Notes: generated by a model not told the origin, from the letters alone. A stretch of 33,922 nucleotides of DNA from Nemertoderma westbladi (GCA_032718475.1 JAUCBJ010006603.1:1-33922), one strand, 5' to 3'; numbered from the stretch's first letter, positions 9,042 to 18,926 are shown. A program made the numbers and translations.

Positions 9042-11123
9042 AACAACAGGTATGAGGCTCTTGCCTCTGAGGCGGCAGATCACTGTGAGGGCTATACTGC
9101 CTTTACAGAAGCAGTTAAGTTAGCAGCTGCAGAAACAGTTCCTGTATACCCTCGAAACAGGAAAAGGGCCCCCTGTACTGACAACAAAATTCAGAAGTGC
9201 CGAAATGACCTTCATAAGGCGCAGAAAGAGTCCCGACTCAAACAGACTACAGCGGCCAAGAATGCAGTTAAGGCTACATCTAGGTCCCTGAACAGGCAGT
9301 ACTCTGTTAATCTACAGGAGCTAATAAACCAACAGGTTGATGCCATCAATGATGCTGACGACAGCAGGCAATCATCCCAGGCATGGAAATCGATCAATTT
9401 GCTTACTGGGCGGAAAAGCCAACCAACCACCAAGGTTAAGGCTGAATCACCAGCCGATCGCCTCAATGGTTGGAAAGCCCACTTTGAAAAGCTCCTCAAT
9501 AATGACAGGGTATTGCCTGATAACTTTATAGAAGTAAAAGTGTCTGAGTCTGTACTCCCAGATATTCCCATTGGCGATATCTCCTTTGCAGAAGTGAAGG
9601 CTGCTGCAAAGAGCATTAAGACCAATCGTGCCAGTGGAGTAGATGGTGTTCCCCCTGAGGTCTTTAAAATACCTGAGTGTTTAAAGCTCATCTATCCCAT
9701 CATAGTAGACATGTACCGAACAACAAGAGTCCCACAAGAAATGAAAACAAATAAGTTGGTGCCAGTTCCCAAGAAGGGCAACCTAACACTCTATGGTTCT
9801 TTTCGGGGAATCTCATTGATCTCGATTGCTGCAAAGCTATACAATAGGATTCTATTAAATCGCATCAGGGATCCCATTGAGAGACTGCTCCGTGGAAATC
9901 AGAATGGGTTCCGTAAAGGTCGTGGGACCATGGAGCCCATTGTGGCACTTAGAAGGATAATTGAAGAATTATCAAAAAAGAAAGACAGGCATCTGGCTGT
10001 TATCTTTGTTGACTTCTTCAAGGCCTTTGATTCAGTCTCTCGCTCACGTATGTTCAGAATACTTTCATTATATGGGATTCCTGATGAAATTATTGCAGCA
10101 ATCAGATCAGTATACGATGGTTCGACAACATTTGTGTCTACTGTTGACGGTGACACAGAACCATTTGAAGTGTTATGGGGCGTCCTCCAAGGAGACACAC
10201 TTGCACCATTCTTGTTCATTATTGTGGTTGACTATGTTCTACGCATGTCCTTAGATCATCATAATGATGATGGGGTGATGATAACTCCACCTACTGGGTC
10301 CAGAAGTCGAGGAAATCCTGCCAAGTACCCAACTGATCTAGACTTTGCTGATGACTTAGGAGTACTCTCAGAATCATTAGAGGGAGCCCAACGGCTCCTC
10401 AGCTCATTAGAACATGCTGCTTCTAGTGTTGGTCTTTTTATTAACTCCAGAAAGACCAAAATTTTGACAGTTAACTTTGAAAGTCCACAGCAATTCTCTG
10501 ATCGGATGAGCATAAGCTCAAAGGATGGTATGCTTGAGCATGTGGACGACTTCTGTTACCTGGGATCATGGATCCGGAAGTCAGGTGAGGACCTTCGAAT
10601 ACGTAAGGGAAAGGCATGGGCAGCCTTGAATAGGCTTTCCAGGATTTGGAAGTCACCGAGAATTAATCGGAAACTTAAGGTCCGATTATTTAGAGCAGCA
10701 GTAGTTCCAGTACTCCTCTATGGGAGTCCATGCTGGGCTCTAACTGCTGAGGACACCAAATCTCTGGATGGCACATTCACAAGAATGCTACGCCGGGTTC
10801 ATTGTGTCAAGTACAATGCACACATCTCCAACCAGATACTATATAACATTGGAGGTGTCTCATTGGTTCCCCCAAGCTTGACACTAGAACAAAATCGCCT
10901 CCGCTTTGCAGGACATTGCTTTCGCCGTGAGGACCAGCCAGTGCATAATCTTGTACTTTGGCAGCCTCATGGAGTGAATAAGCATGGTGGACAGCCCATG
11001 ACTTTCTTGAGACGCATCTTAAAGGACACTGGCCTTGAAGATGCGGATGATCTAGCAAATGTCATGGGTGATAGGGAGTTGTGGTGGTGCAGTTTTGTTG
11101 ACAAGCCGGCACAGCATTCTTAA
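9042..11123 (+). CDS. LINE reverse transcriptase ORF (truncated, copy B)
   Basis: The frame is open over 693 codons to a TAA just before the LINE 3' end. Landmarks in order are PVPKKGNL, FRGIS, NGFRKGRGT, motif A FVDFFKAFD (Asp codon 10011-10013), LQGDTLAPFLF, motif C FADD (10344-10355) and the C-terminal zinc-knuckle-like FAGHCFRRED region. All reverse-transcriptase catalytic residues are intact, unlike family 1. The endonuclease domain and true start are missing. The frame happens to stay open for 46 more codons to an ATG at 8904 in the flanking hammerhead repeat, which I take as chance. The protein would lack nicking activity. The clade is uncertain; FADD and the C-terminal region are compatible with RTE-like or related families. 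Confidence 0.92.
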   Translation, partial: NNRYEALASEAADHCEGYTAFTEAVKLAAAETVPVYPRNRKRAPCTDNKIQKCRNDLHKAQKESRLKQTTAAKNAVKATSRSLNRQYSVNLQELINQQVDAINDADDSRQSSQAWKSINLLTGRKSQPTTKVKAESPADRLNGWKAHFEKLLNNDRVLPDNFIEVKVSESVLPDIPIGDISFAEVKAAAKSIKTNRASGVDGVPPEVFKIPECLKLIYPIIVDMYRTTRVPQEMKTNKLVPVPKKGNLTLYGSFRGISLISIAAKLYNRILLNRIRDPIERLLRGNQNGFRKGRGTMEPIVALRRIIEELSKKKDRHLAVIFVDFFKAFDSVSRSRMFRILSLYGIPDEIIAAIRSVYDGSTTFVSTVDGDTEPFEVLWGVLQGDTLAPFLFIIVVDYVLRMSLDHHNDDGVMITPPTGSRSRGNPAKYPTDLDFADDLGVLSESLEGAQRLLSSLEHAASSVGLFINSRKTKILTVNFESPQQFSDRMSISSKDGMLEHVDDFCYLGSWIRKSGEDLRIRKGKAWAALNRLSRIWKSPRINRKLKVRLFRAAVVPVLLYGSPCWALTAEDTKSLDGTFTRMLRRVHCVKYNAHISNQILYNIGGVSLVPPSLTLEQNRLRFAGHCFRREDQPVHNLVLWQPHGVNKHGGQPMTFLRRILKDTGLEDADDLANVMGDRELWWCSFVDKPAQHS

Positions 11124-11164
11124 AAATGCAGCTGCAATGCAGCATGCCGATCCTAGTAGTAGTA
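9042..11164 (+). mobile_element. 5'-truncated TAG-tailed LINE, copy B, nested in the hammerhead array
   Basis: The insertion is bounded by the 9-bp direct repeat GTCGGATTC at 9033-9041 and 11165-11173. The empty site is seen intact in the neighbouring unit at 11571-11580. The element lacks its endonuclease half, keeps an open reverse-transcriptase frame and ends GCATGCCGATCC followed by (TAG)n. The 5' truncation and target duplication are the signature of target-primed reverse transcription. It is about 98 percent identical in protein to copy A at 18927-22336 by eye, so the family moved recently. Confidence 0.93.
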
Positions 11165-11226
11165 GTCGGATTCGAACCTGGGACCTTGAGGTGGAAGCCG
11201 AGACTACAACCACTAGGCCACAGGGT
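11165..11226 (-). promoter_or_regulatory. tRNA-like pol III promoter, unit 1, separated from its ribozyme by a LINE
   Basis: The A box (11220-11210) and B box (11178-11168) are present on the minus strand. The LINE at 9042-11164 was inserted at the B-box edge and now separates the promoter from its hammerhead at 8990-9032 by 2.1 kb. The part of the B box left of the LINE survives as a target duplication. Confidence 0.8.
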
Positions 11227-11527
11227 CTTGAGATATGGAGTATTAATTTCAAAGCCAGCTGCCATTTTATTAGCCCCTGATTTTTATTATTGATAGTAAC
11301 AATGTGTTGGCAAGCTGTATTTTTCGAGGTATTTCTTATTATACATTTATAGGAAGGGATCTAGGAGTCTTAACCTCGAGTGATAAGTTTATTTTACCGA
11401 AAATAACTATCTTTTATTGGCGCAATTGTAGGACTAATCCCATCACATGCGTACTTTTTAACCGGGTATTGTACAAATTTGGGAATCGCGTATTTTTTCT
11501 TGAAATTAATATCTCATATCTCTCCAA

Positions 11528-11570
11528 ACCACGTACGCGTTTCGACCTTACTGGGTCTCATCAGCGTGGT
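11528..11570 (-). ncRNA. Type I hammerhead ribozyme, unit 2
   Basis: Its sequence is identical over the full ribozyme to the copy at 8990-9032, so core, stems and GUA cleavage triplet are preserved. It lies exactly 350 bp from the unit 3 copy, which predicts a 350-nt product between the two cuts. Confidence 0.93.
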
Positions 11571-11632
11571 GTCGGATTCGAACCTGGGACGTTGTGGTGG
11601 AAGCCGAGACTACAACCACTAGGCCACAGGGT
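11571..11632 (-). promoter_or_regulatory. tRNA-like pol III promoter, unit 2
   Basis: On the minus strand the A box TGGCCTAGTGG (11626-11616) and B box GGTTCGAATCC (11584-11574) are 31 bases apart, the spacing of a tRNA gene. The flanks cannot form a 7-bp acceptor stem, so this is a tRNA-derived promoter rather than a tRNA gene. Confidence 0.82.
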
Positions 11633-11730
11633 CTTGAGATATGGAGTATTAATTTCAAGCTGTATTTTTCGGGGTATTTCTTATTATACATTTATTTATA
11701 GGAAGGGATCTAGGGGTCTTAACCTCGAGT

Positions 11731-11761
11731 GATAAGTTTATTTTAACGAAAATAACTTATC
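11731..11761. other. Conserved hairpin of the hammerhead unit
   Basis: GATAAGT-T-TATTTT pairs with AAAATA-ACTTATC across a four-base loop (13 bp with one bulge). The same hairpin occurs near 8842, 11381 and 12142, once per unit. The array ends just beyond it at 12177. It may mark the original element end. Confidence 0.7.
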
Positions 11762-11877
11762 TTTTATTGGCGCAATTGTAGGACTAATCCCATCACATGC
11801 GTACTTTTTAACCGGGTATTGTACAAATTTGGGAATCGCGTATTTTTTCTTGAAATTAATATCTCATATCTCTCCAA

Positions 11878-11920
11878 ACCACGTACGCGTTTCGACCTTA
11901 CTGGGTCTCATCAGCGTGGT
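11878..11920 (-). ncRNA. Type I hammerhead ribozyme, unit 3
   Basis: Third identical copy of the hammerhead. It directly follows the tRNA-like B box at 11934-11924 on the minus strand, so pol III transcription from that promoter would run straight into the ribozyme. Confidence 0.93.
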
Positions 11921-11982
11921 GTCGGATTCGAACCTGGGACCTTGAGGTGGAAGCCGAGACTACAACCACTAGGCCACAGGGT
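11921..11982 (-). promoter_or_regulatory. tRNA-like pol III promoter, unit 3
   Basis: Same arrangement as in unit 2: A box at 11976-11966 and B box at 11934-11924 on the minus strand, with the hammerhead immediately downstream. Confidence 0.82.
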
Positions 11983-12297
11983 CTTGAGATATGGAGTATT
12001 AATTTCAAAGCCAGCTGCCATTTTATTAGCCCCTGATTTTTATTATTGATAGTAACAATGTGTTGGCAAGCTGTATTTTTCGAGGTATTTCTTATTATAC
12101 ATTTATTATAGGAAGGGATCTAGGGGTCTTAACCTCGAGTGATAAGTTTATTTTACCGAAAATAACTTATCTTTTATCTCTATTATATTTTATCTCTTAT
12201 CGATATATTTCGTTTTTTTGATATTATTTTGTCGCGAAATTAAATGTATATAGACATTCATTGGCTGCTGTGGCAAAACAATACATAGAGAGTTGGC

Positions 12298-12438
12298 TTA
12301 GGGGCATTATTAGGCGGGCCTGACCCATTTGAATGCAGTGAGTGAGAATTGAGTGCTTATAATAATTCATTAGGGGCATTATTAGGCGGGCCTGACCCAT
12401 TTGAATGCAGTTAGTGAATTGAGTGCTTATAATAATTC
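12298..12438. repeat. Two-copy tandem duplication, 72-bp period
   Basis: TTAGGGGCATTATTAGGCGG...GAGTGCTTATAATAATTCA occurs at 12298-12369 and again at 12370-12438, with a few differences and a 3-bp deletion. It lies between the hammerhead array and the minisatellite. Confidence 0.88.
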
Positions 12439-12542
12439 AATCAGCTGGCTTACCATTTAACATCAGTGAGTAACATTATAGATATTCCTATAGAATTCAC
12501 TGGGAAGAGAAATTCAGCTGACCGGGTAATACATTATAAACA

Positions 12543-15520
12543 GTTATTATTTGTCCATATGTTAATTGATGTTATTATTTGTCCATGCTAATTGATGTTA
12601 TTATTTGTCCATGTTAATTGATGTTATTATTTGTCCATGCTAATTGATGTTATTGTTTGTCCATGTTAATTGATGTTATTATTTGTCCATGTTAATTGAT
12701 GTTATTATTTGTCCATGTTAATTGATGTTATTATTTGTCCATGTTAATTGATGTTATTATTTGTCCATGTTAATTGATGTTATTATTTGTCCATGTTAAT
12801 TGATGTTATTATTTGTCCTTATGTTAATTGATGTTATTATTTGTCCATGCTAATTGATGTTATTATTTGTCCATGTTAATTGATGTTATTATTTGTCCTT
12901 ATGTTAATTGATGTTATTATTTGTCCATGCTAATTGATGTTATTATTTGTCCATGTTAATTGATGTTATTATTTGTCCTTATGTTAACTGATGTTATTAT
13001 TTGTCCATGCTAATTGATGTTATTATTTGTCCATGTTAATTGATGTTATTATTTGTCCTTATGTTAATTGCTGTTATTATTTGTCCATGCTAATTGATGT
13101 TATTATTTGTCCATGTTAATTGATGTTATTATTTGTCCATGTTAATTGATGTTATTATTTGTCCATGTTAATTGATGTTATTATTTGTCCATGTTAATTG
13201 ATGTTATTATTTGTCCTTATGTTAATTGATGTTATTATTTGTCCATGCTAATTGATGTTATTATGTGTCCATGTTTATTGATGTTATTAATTGTCCATGT
13301 TAATTGATGTTATTATTTGTCCATGTTAATTGATGTTATTATTTGTCCTTATGTTAATTGATGTTATTATTTGTCCATGCTAATTGATGTTATTATTTGT
13401 CCATGTTAATTGATGTTATTATTTGTCCATGTTAATTGATGTTATTATTTGTCCATGTTAATTGGTGTTATTATTTGTCCATGCTAATTGATGTTATTAT
13501 TTGTCCATGTTAATTGATGCTATTATTTGTCCATGTTAATTGATGTTATTATTTGTCCATGTTAATTGATGTTATTATTTGTCCTTATGTTAATTGATGT
13601 TATTATTTGTCCATGTTAATTGATGCTATTATTTGTCCATGTTAATTGATGTTATTATTTGTCCATGTTAATTGATGCTATTATTTGTCCATGTTAATTG
13701 ATGTTATTATTTGTCCATGTTAATTGATGTTATTATTTGTCCTTATGTTAATTGATGTTATTATTTGTCCATGCTAATTGATGTTATTATTTGTCCATGT
13801 TAATTGATGTTATTAATTGTCCATGTTAATTGATGTTATTATTTGTCCATGTTAATTGATGTTATTATTTGTCCTTATGTTAATTAATGTTATTATTTGT
13901 CCATGTTAATTGATGTTATTATTTGTCCATGTTAATTGATGCTATTATTTGTCCATGTTAATTGATGCTATTATTTGTCCATGTTAATTGATGCTATTAT
14001 TTGTCCATGTTAATTGATGTTATTATTTGTCCATGTTAATTGATGTTATTATTTGTCCTTATGTTAATTGATGTTATTATTTGTCCATGCTAATTGATGT
14101 TATTATTTGTCCATGTTAATTGATGTTATTAATTGTCCATGTTAATTGATGTTATTATTTGTCCATGTTAATTGATGTTATTATTTGTCCTTATGTTAAT
14201 TGATGTTATTATTTGTCCATGTTAATTGATGCTATTATTTGTCCATGTTAATTGATGTTATTATTTGTCCATGTTAATTGATGTTATTATTTGTCCTTAT
14301 GTTAATTGATGTTATTATTTGTCCATGTTAAGTGATGCTATTATTTGTCCATGTTAATTGATGTTATTATTTGTCCATGTTAATTGATGCTATTATTTGT
14401 CCATGTTAATTGATGTTATTATTTGTCCTTATGTTAATTGATGTTATTATTTGTCCATGCTAATTGATGTTATTATTTGTCCATGTTAATTGATGTTATT
14501 ATTTGTCCATGTTAATTGATGTTATTATTTGTCCATGTTAATTGATGTTATTATTTGTCCTTATGTTAATTGATGTTATTATTTGTCCTTGTTAATTGAT
14601 GTTATTATTTGTCCTTATGTTAATTGATGTTATTATTTGTCCATGTTAATTGATGCTATTATTTGTCCATGTTAATTGATGTTATTATTTGTCCATGCTA
14701 ATTGATGTTATTATTTGTCCATGTTAATTGATGTTATTATTTGTCCATGTTAATTGATGCTATTATTTGTCCATGTTAATTGATGTTATTATTTGTCCAT
14801 GCTAATTGATGTTATTATTTGTCCATGTTAATTGATGTTATTAATTGTCCATGTTAATTGATGTTATTATTTGTCCATGTTAATTTATGTTATTATTTGT
14901 CCTTATGTTAATTAATGTTATTATTTGTCCATGTTAATTGATGTTATTATTTGTCCATGTTAATTGATGTTATTATTTGTCCTTATGTTAATTGATGTTA
15001 TTATTTGTCCATGTTAATTGATGCTATTATTTGTCCATGTTAATTGATGTTATTATTTGTCCATGTTAATTGATGCTATTATTTGTCCATATGTTAATTG
15101 ATGTTATTATTTGTCCATGTTAATTGATGTTATTATTACCCATGTTAATTGATGTTATTATTTGTCCATGTTAGTTGATGTTATTATTTGTCCATGTTAA
15201 TTGATGTTATTAATTGTCCATGTTAATTGATGTTATTATTTGTCCATGTTAATTGATGTTATTATTTGTCCATGTTAATTGATGTTATTATTTGTCCATG
15301 TTAATTGATGTTATTATTTGTCCTTATGTTAATTGATGTTATTATTTGTCCTTATGTTAATTGATGTTATTATTTGTCCATGCTAATTGATGTTATTATT
15401 TGTCCATGTTAATTGATGTTATTAATTGTCCATGTTAATTGATGTTATTATTTGTCCATGTTAATTGATGTTATTATTTGTCCTTATGTTAATTAATGTT
15501 ATTATTTGTCCATGTTAATT
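12543..15520. repeat. 26-bp minisatellite, left block (about 113 copies)
   Basis: The unit is TTAATTGATGTTATTATTTG followed by TCCATG (26 bp), with a common 28-bp variant TCCTTATG. Point variants GCTAATTG, GATGCTATT and TTAATTGTCC recur in clusters, for example a run of TTATG, CATGC, CATG, TTAATTGTCC types near 13740, 14040 and 15345. This indicates higher-order duplication. The period is not a multiple of three and stops are frequent, so it is non-coding. Confidence 0.97.
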
Positions 15521-17127
15521 GTTGTTACCAACCAATCCCGGAAAAAATAACACAATCGCAATGATAACCTATCTAAAAATAGTGTTATTTTAGTCCTAGG
15601 AAAAAATAACACATTTATTTTTCAACACTCCGGTATCTGCAATCTGCATGTTGAAATTATATTTATGCCTGTTTGCCGTGTTGAGAATACAGTAGTTAGC
15701 TTACGGTACCGGTTACCTTTACTAACATGAGTGAAAGTGAAAGTTATAAGAATAAGTCTATCGTAGGCCTATGGTATGTTTTCAGTTCAGATTGTAGGTA
15801 GACTGACTGCATGCATCGTACAGTACCGGTAGTGGTACCACAGCTTCCTTTAATGTCTCAATCACATCACTGCCTTGCAACTACAAAACCTACCTGACCG
15901 GTACGCCTACAGAACAGAACATATTGGGCAATAATTTAATGTAACGGTACTGGCAAACTAAACGGGAAATGCAGTACTGGTAGGCCTACACTACAAGTTC
16001 AGATTGCACACTCAATTCAGCCTACTCAGAGATCTTTTACTTTCAGTATTTGACAATTATGGACAGCAGCATCCTGATCATGGCAGGAATACCATTCTCA
16101 ACAGTTTCTACGATTCTACTGTAAAGACGAACGTACCAGTCAGACAGACTAGTACCTACCAGTTGTAAATAACGTAGGTTTACATACTGCACATGCACAA
16201 TGCTGTAGAACTACGGTACCGGTACAACGGTAATACAATTTAAGAAATTACACCAAAAATATTATATTTTACTTTTTTCGCCAGGAAAAAAAGGTAAATA
16301 TTTTCTCCAGATTTTGATCTAAATTCGGGCGAAAAAGTAACAATTTAGGAATAAATAATTATTTATTAGGTTCATGGGAAAAAAAGTAGAACTTTTTTTC
16401 ATTATTCTCGAGGCATTTTATTTACCGAGCTTCAGCGAGGTTAATGAAGGGTTGAGAGAATATTGAGAAACAAAATGTTCTACTTTTTTCTCATATACTG
16501 AAATACGTAAGTTTATTCTTAAGTTAAATTGGTACATCGTATACAGTATGGTAAGCCTACATTCACCTATATTCTCACACGAATGGTTCTGTCTACATTG
16601 TGTCTCACCCAATTCCACACGATGTAACGCTCTCAGCTGTCCCGAGTAAACTCCCATCACTATCATCGTGTTACCTATACATACTGTGGAATGGAAATAA
16701 ATTCTAGTATTTTCCATCATTTATTCTATATTACTTTATTATTTAATCTATTATATTTATTTGTTTTTTTTACTTTATTCCAGTTTACCCGCCAGGGGGA
16801 AATTGTTAGGCATAGGCCCGCTCATGTTATTTATTTATTTTATGCCTTGGCCGCTCGTGTTATTTATTAATTTGTAATTAGTGTCTCCCCCCAAAATTTC
16901 CAAGCCCCATTTTTATATTTCTACCCCCAAACAAAACCCTTTTAGAAATCTAGGGTATCTGGATGGGTTTGGTATATTGTAAATTAATAGTGGCTTCTTG
17001 ACATAAACATGATGTAGTTGGTTATTTTTTCCGAGATTAGTTGGTAACAACACATAGCCTCGGCTAGTTCCTGTTCCTCGCGTTAAAATAACCGGAAAAA
17101 TAACAAAATATCAGGGTAATAAATATA
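15521..17127. mobile_element. 1.6-kb insert with 31-bp inverted repeats inside the minisatellite
   Basis: The minisatellite stops after TTAATT at 15520 and resumes in exact phase with GATGTTATT at 17128, so the insert neither adds nor removes a monomer base. The left end, 15521-15551 (GTTGTTACCAACCAATCCCG and following), matches 29 of 31 bases of the inverted complement of 17021-17051. Another 76 bp lies between the right inverted repeat and the resumed array. No convincing transposase ORF exists; the 100-codon minus frame at 16418-16720 is unremarkable. The insert is rich in GGTACCGGT words. It may be a non-autonomous DNA transposon, but a target duplication is not visible. Confidence 0.65.
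15540..15608. repeat. Hairpin-forming block shared with 22789-22860
   Basis: CCCGGAAAAAATAACAC and, 30 bases on, GTGTTATTTTAGTCCTAGGA form inverted arms. A second arm, AAAATAACAC, lets the middle GTGTTATTTT fold either way. A homologous block with CCCGGACAAAACAACAC and GTTATTTTAGTCCTAGGAC lies at 22789-22860 after the lectin gene. Confidence 0.65.
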
Positions 17128-18055
17128 GATGTTATTATTTGTCCATGTTAATTGATGTTATTATTTGTCCTTATGTTAATTGATGTTATTATTTGTCCAT
17201 GTTAATTGATGCTATTATTTGTCCATGTTAATTGATGTTATTATTTGTCCATGCTAATTGATGTTATTATTTGTCCATGTTAATTGATGTTATTAATTGT
17301 CCATGTTAATTGATGTTATTATTTGTCCATGTTAATTGATGTTATTATTTGTCCTTATGTTAATTAATGTTATTATTTGTCCTTATGTTAATTGATGTTA
17401 TTATTTGTCCATGTTAATTGATGTTATTATTTTCCCTTATGTTAATTGATGTTATTATTTGTCCATGTTAATTGATGCTATTATTTGTCCATGTTAAGTG
17501 ATGCTATTATTTGTCCATGTTAATTGATGCTATTATTTGTCCATGTTAATTGATGCTATTATTTGTCCATGTTAATTGATGCTATTATTTGTCCATGTTA
17601 ATTGATGCTATTATTTGTCCATGTTAATTGATGTTATTATTTGTCCATGTTAATTAATGTTATTATTTGTCCATGTTAATTGATGTTATTATTTGTCCTT
17701 ATGTTAATTGATGCTATTATTTGTCCTTATGTTAATTAATGTTATTATTTGTCCATGTTAATTGATGCTATTATTTGTCCATGTTAATTGATGCTATTAT
17801 TTGTCCATGTTAATTGATGCTATTATTTGTCCATGTTAATTGATGCTATTATTTGTCCATGTTAATTGATGCTATTATTTGTCCATGTTAATTGATGCTA
17901 TTATTTGTCCATGTTAATTGATGATATTATTTGTCCATGTTAATTAATGTTATTATTTGTCCATGTTAATTGATGCTATTATTTGTCCATGTTAATTGAT
18001 GCTATTATTTGTCCATGTTTATTGATGTTATTATTTTTCCATGTTAATTGATGCT
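17128..18055. repeat. 26-bp minisatellite, right block (about 35 copies)
   Basis: Same unit as 12543-15520, resuming in phase. It is richer in the GATGCTATT variant, with runs of six or more consecutive copies. The last units (TGTTTATTG, TTATTTTTCC) are more diverged, as expected at an array edge. It ends 190 bp before the first lectin exon. Confidence 0.97.
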
Positions 18056-18244
18056 CTCCGTGGTGTTGAAATTCATAACCAAAAAATTATTACAATTACA
18101 ATAGAAGGTTCGTTTTCAGTGTTGTCGTCAGTGTCCAAAACATTTACTTATAAATAATATACTTATCAACCAGCCACAGAACCTGAAATAATGTTTTATT
18201 TGTATTCCACCAAGTAATAAATAGTTGTATTTTTTCCACCGCAG

Positions 18245-18610
18245 GTCCAGATAGAATCCATGTACTCGAAAGGCTGGATTCTAATGAATTCAAACAATCG
18301 TCTAACGAACACCGACTCATCCAGAACCCTAATGGTAACCTTCAACTGTATTGCCGTGATGTACAGCTATGGAGCTCAGGTACCCAGAGCAATCCAGGTG
18401 CCTATACCGTCCTTGAAGGTGATTGCAATCTCGTCATATACAATAGTGTTGGAGATTATCTATGGTCCAATGGACAAAATTAATCACCATGCAACCATCC
18501 TGAATTAATTGTGGAGGACAATGGGAATGTAGTTCAATACAAGGATGGTAATTATGCCACAGCATTATGGGCAACCGGATCGAGTTCCTACGCTGCAAAT
18601 TGCTTCATAG
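18245..18610 (+). pseudogene. Bulb-type lectin exon 1 with an in-frame stop
   Basis: Bounded by an acceptor (TTTTTTCCACCGCAG) and a donor (ATAG|GTATGC), this phase 1-1 exon of 366 bases encodes a B-lectin (monocot-mannose-lectin-type) domain. Three beta-prism repeats are visible (around NGNLQLY, GDCNLVIY and NGNVVQY), with a Cys pair (LYC...GDC) and tryptophans in LWSS and YLWS. Codon 79 of the exon is TAA at 18481-18483, where the sister exon has CAA (Gln) in the same NGQN-SP context. The frame is otherwise open to the donor. All three QxDxNxVxY mannose sites are degenerate here (NxNxNxQxY, ExDxNxVxY, ExNxNxVxY). Translation would stop before both the third repeat and the second lectin domain. 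The stop could be a fixed mutation, a polymorphism or an assembly error. Confidence 0.9.
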
Positions 18611-18895
18611 GTATGCAAATCTTCATATTATTAATTTGATACAAAATGATAAATATTTTAATTAATAAATGTAAATAAAATAGAGCTTTATATCCCGCAG
18701 ACCTCAAGATTAAAATTAACCAAGCGAGTGTCTGCAGGTCATATGGGATACAAAGTTATATTATTTTCAGTTATTTGTCAATTTTTTCTTAAAAATTATA
18801 ATTATTGGCAGGCTAAATGAAAAAACCAGAGTTTATTTATCAAGAAAATTAAATTTATTTCTGTTTTCATGACATCACTTTATTCTTCCACATAG
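18611..18895 (+). other. Intron between the two lectin exons
   Basis: A short AT-rich intron (285 bp) with a GTATGC donor and CTTCCACATAG acceptor. It contains an imperfect inverted repeat around TATCCCGCAGACCTCAAG and GTGTCTGCAGGTCATATGGGATA (about 18691-18751), and nothing else of note. Confidence 0.8.
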
Positions 18896-18926
18896 TGTCA
18901 GATCGACTCCAAGTATACGAACAACT
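18896..18926 (+). pseudogene. Last lectin exon, 5' piece (before the LINE)
   Basis: The exon opens after CACATAG with two bases that complete the split codon from the previous exon, then codes nine residues matching the start of the first lectin exon (SDRLQVYEQ against PDRIHVLER). The frame stops making sense at 18927, where the LINE begins. Bases 18915-18926 (ATACGAACAACT) are the left copy of the target duplication. Confidence 0.92.

Larger units (their letters stand above)
8802..12177 (-). repeat. Tandem array of hammerhead/tRNA-like units (retrozyme-like)
   Basis: Three full units and one 68-bp partial unit lie in tandem, with GGAAGGGATCTAGG marking their left edges at 8812, 11352, 11701 and 12111. 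Without the nested LINE the units are about 407, 349 and 410 bp; the middle one lacks about 61-65 bp between short CAAGCTG-like repeats. On the minus strand each full unit has tRNA-like A and B boxes, a hammerhead ribozyme directly after the B box, about 190 bp of spacer and a hairpin (GATAAGT...ACTTATC). The array starts, on the minus strand, at that hairpin. A multimeric transcript would be cut once per unit. No ORF of its own is visible, so it is non-autonomous. Comparable known elements are the schistosome Smalpha repeats, metazoan retrozymes and the terminal repeats of Penelope-like elements. Confidence 0.88.
5850..18244 (+). other. 12.4-kb intron between the EGF and first lectin exon
   Basis: The intron runs from the GTTAGT donor to the CCACCGCAG acceptor. 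It contains two LINE copies, the hammerhead/tRNA-like tandem array and the 26-bp minisatellite with its insert. Stretches 6180-6630 and 7344-8800 are AT-rich and hold no feature I can support, apart from small direct repeats such as AAAATTTTCCTG near 8462 and 8513. Confidence 0.8.

Noticed and set aside
9212-9691. 159-codon ORF opposite the LINE reverse transcriptase (and its twin at 20403-20882)
   Set aside because: Antisense shadow of the reverse-transcriptase ORF, present in both copies because the sense frame is conserved.
11571-11632. Genuine tRNA gene (also at 4613-4666 and 11921-11982)
   Set aside because: A and B boxes are good, but the ends cannot pair as an acceptor stem and the copies sit in repeats.
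12543-15520. CRISPR-like appearance of the short regular repeats (also 17128-18055 and 32231-33922)
   Set aside because: Units abut with no unique spacers, and the genomic context is animal. These are minisatellites.
16418-16720. 100-codon minus-strand ORF in the minisatellite insert
   Set aside because: No family features, low-complexity surroundings, and no catalytic pattern of a transposase.
18260-18508. 82-codon plus-strand ORF in the first lectin exon
   Set aside because: It is in another frame from the B-lectin coding frame defined by splice sites and by the sister exon.
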